A DNA stretch of 64,000 bases from Paractinoplanes lichenicola (lineage in GTDB: Bacteria > Actinomycetota > Actinomycetes > Mycobacteriales > Micromonosporaceae), in the NCBI RefSeq assembly GCF_016785085.1, contig NZ_JAENHO010000002.1, positions 310,001-374,000 on the forward strand, in the 5' to 3' direction. The position numbers and the translations under genes were made by a program. Shown piece by piece: positions 58,251-64,000 of the stretch. The notes under the pieces were generated by a model. That model was not told the DNA's origin, made no database searches, and saw only the letters and a list, made by a program, of their open reading frames with translations. The stretch's first letter is position 1; every line of letters begins with the position of its first letter.

Positions 58251-59188
58251 GGGGTCAGGACGAAACGGCCGAAGACCTCGCCCTCATCCATCCGCCGGTG
58301 CGCCTCGGCCGCCTTGGTCAGCGGCAGGATCCCGTGCACCACCGGCCGCAGCTCGCCCCGGACGGCCGCCGGGAACTGGGCCTCCCGGACGGTGTGGCGG
58401 GCGGACTCGGGCACGGTGTTCAGGCTGAACGTGGCGAACGAGCGGGACCGCTGGAACGAGGCGAGCAGCCGCATGCCGAAGTCCTCGGGCGGATAACCGC
58501 CGACGACACCGACCGCGACCAGACGCCCGTTGTCGGCCAGTTTGTCGAGGAACGACGGCAGGCCCGGCCCGGCGACGATGTCGAGGATCACGTCGAACTC
58601 ATCGGCGGCGGCGGCGGAACGGTCCAGCACCTCGGTCGCGCCCAGCTCGCGCAGGCGCTCGCCCCGCGCCGGCGACGACGTGGTCACCGCGATCCGGCCC
58701 GCGGTCGCCGCGGCGAGCTGCACGGCCATGATGCCGAGGCTGCCGGCCGCGCCCCGGACCAGCAGCGACTCGCCCGGTGCGAAGTGCCCGTGGGCGAGCG
58801 CGAAGTGAGCCACCGGCCCGGCCCCGCCCAGCGTCACCGCGTCGACCGGCGAGAGACCCTCGGGCAGCGCGGTGAAGGCGTCGGCCACCGCGTATTCGGC
58901 GTACGCGCCCCCGACCCCGGTGAACGCCCACACGACGCGGCCGATCCACGCGGCGTCGACGCCCTCGCCGACGGCGACCACCCGGCCCGCCACCTCGCTG
59001 CCCGGCACGAGACCCTCGCGGAAGCCGTAGCTGCCCAGCGTGCCGCGCCGGACCACGGCGTCGACCCCGCCCACGCCGATGGCCTCGACCTCGACCAGCA
59101 CCTGACCGGCGGCGGGCTTCGGCTCCGGGGCGTCGATCACCGCCAGGCCGCTGGGGTCGCCGAACTTCTGGATGCTGACTGCTCTCAT
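58244..59188 (-). CDS. Zinc-independent quinone oxidoreductase (MDR family)
   Basis: 314 aa from the ATG at 59188 (RAVSIQKFGDPSGLAVIDAP). The N-terminal GroES-like domain and the NADPH loop SLLVRGAAGSLGIMAVQLA are present; the structural zinc cysteines of classical alcohol dehydrogenases are absent, as in quinone oxidoreductase/zeta-crystallin relatives. Divergent from a TetR gene, which probably controls it through dyads at 59203-59230. Confidence 0.87.
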   Translation of the reverse strand: MRAVSIQKFGDPSGLAVIDAPEPKPAAGQVLVEVEAIGVGGVDAVVRRGTLGSYGFREGLVPGSEVAGRVVAVGEGVDAAWIGRVVWAFTGVGGAYAEYAVADAFTALPEGLSPVDAVTLGGAGPVAHFALAHGHFAPGESLLVRGAAGSLGIMAVQLAAATAGRIAVTTSSPARGERLRELGATEVLDRSAAAADEFDVILDIVAGPGLPSFLDKLADNGRLVAVGVVGGYPPEDFGMRLLASFQRSRSFATFSLNTVPESARHTVREAQFPAAVRGELRPVVHGILPLTKAAEAHRRMDEGEVFGRFVLTPQ

Positions 59189-59202
59189 GCCGCGAACGTA
59201 AC

Positions 59203-59230
59203 GGACGCCCCCGTCCACTTGGCTAAAGTG
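59203..59230. promoter_or_regulatory. Divergent regulator sites
   Basis: Two adjacent dyads in the 49-base gap: GGACG / CGTCC (59203-59216) and CACTT / AAGTG (59216-59230). The second fits TetR operator dimensions better. Confidence 0.45.
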
Positions 59231-59237
59231 AGAGCCC

Positions 59238-59876
59238 ATGACCGGCCGTTTGTCTCAGAACCTGCGTTCGGATGCCCAGGACAACCGGGATCGGCTGCTC
59301 GAGGCGGCCCGGGCCGCGTTCTCCGAGCATGGCCTCGACGTGCCGATGCGCGAGATCGCCCGCCGGGCCGAGGTCGGGCCGGCCACCCTCTATCGCCGGT
59401 TCCCGACCAAGCAGGCGCTCGTCGACGAGGCGTTCACCGACGAGCTGCGGGCCTGCGCCGCGATCGTGCGCGACGGCTGCGCCGACCCCGACCCGTGGCG
59501 CGGGTTGTGCTCGATCGTCACCGGCATCACCGAGCTCAACACGCACAACCAGGGATTCGTCGACGCGTTCGTCTCGTCGTACCCGGGCGCCGCCGACTTC
59601 GCGGCCCACCGCGCGAGCATGCTGCGGCCGCTGACGCTGCTGTGCCGCCGCGCGCAGGAGGCCGGCTCGCTGCGCGCCGACTTCGTGCTGGACGACCTGA
59701 TCCTCGTGCTGATGGCCGGCCGTGGCCTGTGGGCCGCCCCACCCGCCGTACGGACGAAGGCCGCCCGGCGCTTCGCGGCGCTGACCCTCGACGCCCTGCG
59801 CGCCTCACCCACGACAACCACCCTGCCCCCGCCGGCCGGGCTCACGCCGGGAATCCTGGCTCAGCCCACCTCGTAG
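59238..59876 (+). CDS. TetR-family transcriptional regulator
   Basis: 212 aa. HTH: MREIARRAEVGPATLYRRFPTKQALVDEAF. Helical C-terminal domain. Divergent from the quinone oxidoreductase gene and likely its repressor. Its stop overlaps the end of the convergent DUF3224 gene by 16 bases. Confidence 0.88.
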   Translation: MTGRLSQNLRSDAQDNRDRLLEAARAAFSEHGLDVPMREIARRAEVGPATLYRRFPTKQALVDEAFTDELRACAAIVRDGCADPDPWRGLCSIVTGITELNTHNQGFVDAFVSSYPGAADFAAHRASMLRPLTLLCRRAQEAGSLRADFVLDDLILVLMAGRGLWAAPPAVRTKAARRFAALTLDALRASPTTTTLPPPAGLTPGILAQPTS

Positions 59877-60265
59877 TCGAACCGGAGGTGGTGGGTGCCG
59901 TCGTCGTCGACCGTCAGGACGCCCGTGCCGCTGATGCCGGTCAGGTCGCCGGTGCCGCTGCCGGGCACGATCAGCAGGAACTCGGCCTGCCGGTCCTGCC
60001 CGGTCGTGGCGGCCGAGTGCACGAAGTTGAAGGCGCCCGACCGGCCCGCGACGCTGCCCTCGAAGGACTCCATGGCCACGTACGTGCCCGTGCCGCTGAC
60101 GGGGTCGAAGGCGGCGGTGAACAGGGTCTCGGAGCGGCCGTCGATCTCGCCCGTGAAGGTCTTGCGCATCGTGGCCACGCCGACCGGCAGGGCGGTCTTG
60201 ATCTCGCCGGCCGGCACCGGGGCCGGGGTGAAGTCGGCTACCTCAAATGTTGCGGTTGCTTGCAT
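59861..60265 (-). CDS. DUF3224-family protein
   Basis: 134 aa from the ATG at 60265 (QATATFEVADFTP). The pattern MRKTFTGEIDGRSETLF, YVAMESFEGSVAGRSGAFNFVH and LTGISGTGVLTVDDDGTHHLRFDYEV is the DUF3224 allene-oxide-cyclase-like beta barrel. Cytosolic, function unknown. It overlaps the convergent TetR gene at its 3' end. Confidence 0.82.
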   Translation of the reverse strand: MQATATFEVADFTPAPVPAGEIKTALPVGVATMRKTFTGEIDGRSETLFTAAFDPVSGTGTYVAMESFEGSVAGRSGAFNFVHSAATTGQDRQAEFLLIVPGSGTGDLTGISGTGVLTVDDDGTHHLRFDYEVG

Positions 60266-60301
60266 GCCCAGCACCGTACGACCAGAGACTGACAACTACC
60301 G

Positions 60302-60745
60302 TCAGCATTTGGTGGTGCTGACCTTCTTCCACACGCAGGTGTCCATCGTCGCGCCGGAGGGGCTGCGCAGCGTGGCCGTGTCGCCGGTGTTGTTCCAGAT
60401 GTAGTTGCCCGAGTTCCAATAGAAGTGGCCCGTCGGGGAGCCCTGCGTGCCCTTGCCGGTGTGCACGACGAACGAGCCCTTCGCGGGCAGCGTGATATTG
60501 CCGAACGTGATCACTTTGCCGGCCGCGTCCTTGACCGACCAGTTCCGCAGACCGACCGGCTTGGCCAGCTGATTGGTCAGGCGGAAGTATTCCTGATTGA
60601 GGCTCGCATTGGTCCGGTTGTCGGTGCCCGGCGAGTCGACGTAAACGTACGTGAAAAGCACCGGCTTGGTGGCCGCCGAGGCGGGCGCGGCGCCGAATCC
60701 GAGAACGGCGGCGACTACGGCCAGAGGCGCTAGAAGCTTTCGCAT
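60302..60745 (-). CDS. Exported lamin-tail-domain protein
   Basis: 147 aa. Signal peptide RKLLAPLAVVAAVLGFGAAP with cleavage near residue 24, then one lamin-tail-type Ig-like domain (QEYFRLTNQLAKPVGLRNW, VKDAAGKVITFGN, FVVHTGKGTQG). The C-terminal pair of Cys (TCVWKKVSTTKC) could form a disulphide. Secreted beta-sandwich, possibly for surface binding. Confidence 0.8.
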   Translation of the reverse strand: MRKLLAPLAVVAAVLGFGAAPASAATKPVLFTYVYVDSPGTDNRTNASLNQEYFRLTNQLAKPVGLRNWSVKDAAGKVITFGNITLPAKGSFVVHTGKGTQGSPTGHFYWNSGNYIWNNTGDTATLRSPSGATMDTCVWKKVSTTKC

Positions 60746-60911
60746 GATGAACTTTGTAACGACCCACCCGCCCGGAAGCCTTCGGGCGATCGGTCGTCCC
60801 GTGTCACCGTGCGGACGACATTTGTGACGGTGTCGTCGAGAAACCGATCTGATTCATGGCGTCTCTCCCCGAAGAGGTGTGTGCCCTGCGAGATCAGGTT
60901 CGGCGACGCGG

Positions 60912-60947
60912 CGATCGGCGGCGCGAAAGCTTGCGGGCCGCCGATCG
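60912..60947 (+). promoter_or_regulatory. Strong hairpin upstream of the FHA-like gene
   Basis: CGATCGGCGGC and GCCGCCGATCG pair perfectly (11 bp) around a 14-base loop, ending 18 bases before the GTG at 60966. Could be a 5' leader structure or a regulator dyad; the 60746-60965 gap otherwise shows nothing. Confidence 0.5.
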
Positions 60948-60965
60948 GCCACTGAGGATGGGTGG

Positions 60966-61958
60966 GTGACGGCCGCCGAGATCCACACCCCGTGCGACGC
61001 CGGCGACGTGCCGCTGCCCGGGGTGTGCGGGTATCCGGGGCACATCAACCGGGTCATGGACAAGCGCTACCAGCGCCGATGCCGGGTTCAGCGGCTGCGC
61101 CCGGGCGGGCAGCTGTGGTTCGGCGCGCAGCGGCCCGACGGCGGTCGCAACTGGTTGCAGGTCGGCCGGGCCGAGCCCGAGCTGCCGTCCGCGGTCAGCA
61201 AGGTGGTCGGGCGGATCTGGTTCACCTCGCTCACCGAGGGCTCCCGGGTGCTGGTCGAGAACCTGTCCACCAACAACACGCTGGAGCTGCGCTCACCCCG
61301 GCTGCCACGGCCGGTCACGCTGCATCCCGCGGTCCGCTCCGACCCCGGCGATCAACGGTCGGAGCTGCTCGGCACGCCGATGGTGGCGGTGCAGACGGCG
61401 AGCACGACGCTGACGATCTCGAACCTGAGCACCGGCTTCGTGGTGTGGATCGAGGCGCCGATCCGCCCGCTGCCCGCGGCCGGCACAGACTTCACCTTCG
61501 ACCCCCGTACGCCGCTGGGCCCGCGCGAGCAGCAGGAGCTCGACGACGCCGCGCTGCGGATCCAGCTGGCCGACCGCGAAAACTTTCCGCTGCTCAGGAC
61601 GTTTCTCGAGAGCGATCCCGTACGGGCGAGGCTGAGCGCGAGCCCCAGCCTGCGGGCGTTCGTCGAGCGCAAGGGAATCGAGGACTGGCAGTTCTACGTA
61701 CGGCGGGAACTGACGAATGTGGCCGAGGGCCGGCCGACCCACGAGATCCACCGCGTGATCCTGGAGGGCATCGGCGCCCCGCCCGCGCATGATCCGAAGT
61801 GGTACACCAGCCTGGTCGCCGAGCATCTCGAGCCGGACCGGCCGATCAACGCGCGCCCCGGCGGCACGGGCGGCCTGACCGAGCTGATCGCCGTGGTCAA
61901 GGGGCTCTGGGCGTTCCGCCGCTACCAGCTCGAGAAATACCTCGAGGAGCGGGACTGA
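60966..61958 (+). CDS. FHA-like protein upstream of the kinase-NACHT gene
   Basis: 330 aa from the GTG at 60966. Residues about 60-115 look FHA-like: LQVGRAEPELPSAVSKVVGR then RVLVENLSTNNTLEL, resembling VGR..S.VSR..g and N.S.NGT. The C-terminal 150 residues are helical (DAALRIQLADRENFPLLRTF, VERKGIEDWQFYVRR) and unrecognised. Located 84 bases before a gene for a protein kinase fused to NACHT, so the FHA-like domain may read kinase phosphorylation. Function otherwise unknown. Confidence 0.6.
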   Translation: MTAAEIHTPCDAGDVPLPGVCGYPGHINRVMDKRYQRRCRVQRLRPGGQLWFGAQRPDGGRNWLQVGRAEPELPSAVSKVVGRIWFTSLTEGSRVLVENLSTNNTLELRSPRLPRPVTLHPAVRSDPGDQRSELLGTPMVAVQTASTTLTISNLSTGFVVWIEAPIRPLPAAGTDFTFDPRTPLGPREQQELDDAALRIQLADRENFPLLRTFLESDPVRARLSASPSLRAFVERKGIEDWQFYVRRELTNVAEGRPTHEIHRVILEGIGAPPAHDPKWYTSLVAEHLEPDRPINARPGGTGGLTELIAVVKGLWAFRRYQLEKYLEERD

Positions 61959-62042
61959 CGCGGAACGCCATCCCCCGGGAGCCGGATGCCGCTGACGCCC
62001 GCGGCGGGCCAAGCTGGGACCTCGCCCGGCGGGAGGGGGATC

Positions 62043-64000
62043 ATGCTGGGGTTGCCGGAACCCATCGGTGAACCCGATCCGCCGGCGGACGAGTGGGTGT
62101 GGCCGCTGGCCGCCGACGGCCGCACGAGGTTGCGGCGGCTCGGCCCGGACGGGCGCTATCGGCTGGTCGGCACGTTCCGGGGCGGCGGTCAGGCGTACGT
62201 CTGGTATGCGGTGGACGAGGAGCGCGACCTGCCCGTCGCGATCAAGATCCTGCGGGCGGACGGTCCCTTCGGCGCCGGCCGGATCCCGGAGCGCCGCATG
62301 ATCCGCGAGGCCCGCATCATGGGCTCGCTCCCCGCCCACCCGAACGTGATGCCCACGCTCGGCAGCGGACCACCGCATCTGGTGCGGCCCGACTCGGACG
62401 ACCTGCGGCCCGGCCCCGGCGACTCCCGCGACCCGTGGCTGGTCATGCCGCTGACCCCGCACCACCGGCTCAACGACCTGATCGCCGACGGGCCGCCCCC
62501 GCTCGACTACTGGCTGCGGCTGGCCCGCGGTTACGCGTCCGGGCTGGCCCACCTGCACGACCTGGGGATCGTTCACCGTGACCTGTCGCCGGGCAACGTG
62601 CTGCTGACCGCGGCCGGCCCGGTGATCACCGACTTCGGGGTCTCGTGGGCGCCGCGCTGGATCGACGACGGCATCGAGCAGACGATGAGCACCGGCCTGA
62701 CCCGGCAGGGGGTCAACGGCACCCCGGACTGGCACGCGCCCGAGGTGATCAGCTCGCCGCTGCACGAGCGCCCCGACCGCCGCCCGTCGGCCGACGTCTT
62801 CAGCTGGGGACTGTTCGTGGCCGGGGCCTCGGCCGGGCGGCACCCGTGGTCGAAGACGCTGGGCAGCGTCGCGCTGGAGGATTTCGAGCGGACCCGGATG
62901 CGGCACGGCGTCCCGGCCTACCCGGTGCCCGGCCCGCTGGCCGAGGCGGGCGACTGGGCCGGGCTGGTGCTCGACGCGCTGGCCCCCGACCCGGCCGACC
63001 GCCCGACCGCGGCCGAACTGGTGACCGCGCTCGACGAGCAGCGCTCGCGGTGGCGCCGGCGTCCGCGTGCGGTTCGCCGCAAGCCGGCCCTGGACGACGA
63101 CGCGACCGCCGCGGCCGAGGTGCTCCACGAGGCGTTGCGGGAACGCTGGCGCTCCGACCCGGTGTGGGTCCGGGTGGGTTCGGGCCGCCGGCTGCCGATC
63201 GGCTGGGCGCCGGGCGCGGCCGACGAGAACGCGGCGCCACGGCTGATCGACACGTGGCAGCGCGACGCCGGCAGCGGCCGGATGGTGGTGCTGGGCGCGG
63301 CCGGCTCGGGCAAGTCCGAGCTGCTCGTCGGCGTCTTTCGCGAGCTGCTGACCGGCTGGCGGAAGGGCGAGCCGGTGCCGCTGCTGATCCCGCTCGCCTC
63401 CTGGGATCCGGCGCTGACCGACCTGCGCACGTGGCTGATCGAGTGGCTGCACGTCAACCATCGCTTCCTCGACGGTCAAGCCCAAGGTCCCGTACGCAAG
63501 TCGAAGGCGGCCAAGCTCCTCGACGACCAGCACCTCGCCCTGATCCTCGACGGGCTGGACGAGGTTCTCGACAAAGCCGGGGCCCGTACGGTCGTCGACC
63601 AGCTGAACAACCTGGACGGCCCGGCCCAGCTGCTGGTCAGTTGCCGCGACGCTCACCGGGAGCTGTTCCCTGGCGGCGCCACGATCGCCCTCGGCCCGCA
63701 GGACCTCGAGACCGTCACCGCCTATCTGCGCGGCGGGGCGGCCGGCGAGCAGCGGTGGGACCCGGTCGTGGCGAGCCTGCCGCACCGGCCCGACCTGGCC
63801 GGTGTGCTCCGCACGCCGCTGATGGTGATGCTGGCCGACTCGCTCGCGCACCCCCGGGAGCTGCTCGACCGGCACGGCACCGAGGAGATCACGCACCACC
63901 TGCTTCAAGAATTCGTCCCGGCGCGCTACACCGAGGAGCCGACCCCGTACGAGGCTCCGGAGGCGCGACGCTGGCTCGGCTACCTCGCGCGCATGGTCGC
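62043..64000 (+). CDS. Protein kinase-NACHT fusion, 3' end off the right edge
   Basis: At least 652 aa from the ATG at 62043, with GGGAGGGGG upstream; open to the window end. Residues about 40-290 are a Ser/Thr kinase: GTFRGGGQAYVWYA, VAIK with Lys68, HRDLSPGNVLL (His178-Asn185, Asp180), DFG at 197-199 and GTPDWHAPEV. After a linker comes a NACHT-type NTPase: Walker A GAAGSGKSEL with Lys424, Walker B LALILDGLDEV and SCRDAHREL. The sensor or effector end lies beyond the window. Kinase-NACHT fusions link phosphorylation with STAND assembly and are candidates for conflict/defence or signalling. Confidence 0.87.
   Translation, partial: MLGLPEPIGEPDPPADEWVWPLAADGRTRLRRLGPDGRYRLVGTFRGGGQAYVWYAVDEERDLPVAIKILRADGPFGAGRIPERRMIREARIMGSLPAHPNVMPTLGSGPPHLVRPDSDDLRPGPGDSRDPWLVMPLTPHHRLNDLIADGPPPLDYWLRLARGYASGLAHLHDLGIVHRDLSPGNVLLTAAGPVITDFGVSWAPRWIDDGIEQTMSTGLTRQGVNGTPDWHAPEVISSPLHERPDRRPSADVFSWGLFVAGASAGRHPWSKTLGSVALEDFERTRMRHGVPAYPVPGPLAEAGDWAGLVLDALAPDPADRPTAAELVTALDEQRSRWRRRPRAVRRKPALDDDATAAAEVLHEALRERWRSDPVWVRVGSGRRLPIGWAPGAADENAAPRLIDTWQRDAGSGRMVVLGAAGSGKSELLVGVFRELLTGWRKGEPVPLLIPLASWDPALTDLRTWLIEWLHVNHRFLDGQAQGPVRKSKAAKLLDDQHLALILDGLDEVLDKAGARTVVDQLNNLDGPAQLLVSCRDAHRELFPGGATIALGPQDLETVTAYLRGGAAGEQRWDPVVASLPHRPDLAGVLRTPLMVMLADSLAHPRELLDRHGTEEITHHLLQEFVPARYTEEPTPYEAPEARRWLGYLARMV

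Noticed and set aside
61293..63908. Antisense open frame across the FHA-like and kinase genes
   Set aside because: Plus strand carries the kinase and NACHT motifs; the antisense frame is low-complexity.

Overview
The window is very GC-rich, uses many GTG starts, is densely packed with 4-base start/stop overlaps, and carries SigE-type sigma factors, a SARP-type regulator, an Eis-like acetyltransferase and CU044_5270-like proteins. This points to an actinomycete. The frequent CGTACGG word and the gene content suggest Micromonosporaceae (Actinoplanes-like), but that is an inference. All calls come from reading the sequence; no database search was run.

Layout. 1-1547: end of a cobalamin operon (cobM, cobL, minus strand). 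1723-4674: flavin electron-transfer cassette (ferric-reductase-like membrane protein, FMN-binding exported protein, ApbE flavin transferase). 4894-8593: small membrane protein, HAD phosphatase and two exported alpha/beta hydrolases, one with EF-hand-like loops. 8704-11123: two-gene cassette with a DUF2135-like protein and a small partner. 11139-14798: TetR regulator divergent from an SDR-SnoaL fusion, then a DUF5937/ArsR regulator and an O-methyltransferase. 14856-17970: exported and membrane proteins, then an ECF sigma factor with a membrane partner. 18309-19009: VapBC-type toxin-antitoxin. 19203-19859: three ~100-bp tandem repeats and a tRNA-Gly/Cys/Val cluster. 20051-24208: Eis-like acetyltransferase, a nonapeptide-repeat protein, a CocE-type hydrolase and a TetR regulator. 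24205-27566: heterodimeric ABC exporter with one fully degenerate ATP site. 27838-31814: APC permease, PadR operon and exported ricin-type lectin. 31968-38936: an HTH-nSTAND-WD40 protein, a TetR/ketopantoate-reductase-like divergent pair and a SARP-NB-TPR regulator. 39002-41331: multi-TM protein plus hydrolase.

41377-53547 is the main accessory block. A 1499-aa exported LamG/repeat protein is divergent from a 2342-aa exported RHS protein ending in a complete HINT module and a NucA/NucB-like nuclease domain, followed by a small acidic protein that is the likely immunity factor. 53601-55311 is a second sigma/membrane-partner pair. 55451-60745 holds an LLM oxidoreductase, a four-gene phospholipid-type operon with an apparently leaderless, autoregulated first gene, a quinone oxidoreductase/TetR pair, a DUF3224 protein and a lamin-tail protein.

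The right edge (60966-64000) has an FHA-like protein followed by a protein kinase fused to a NACHT NTPase, cut by the window end. This pair, the RHS toxin module and the DUF2135-like cassette are the best candidates for a little-described system.
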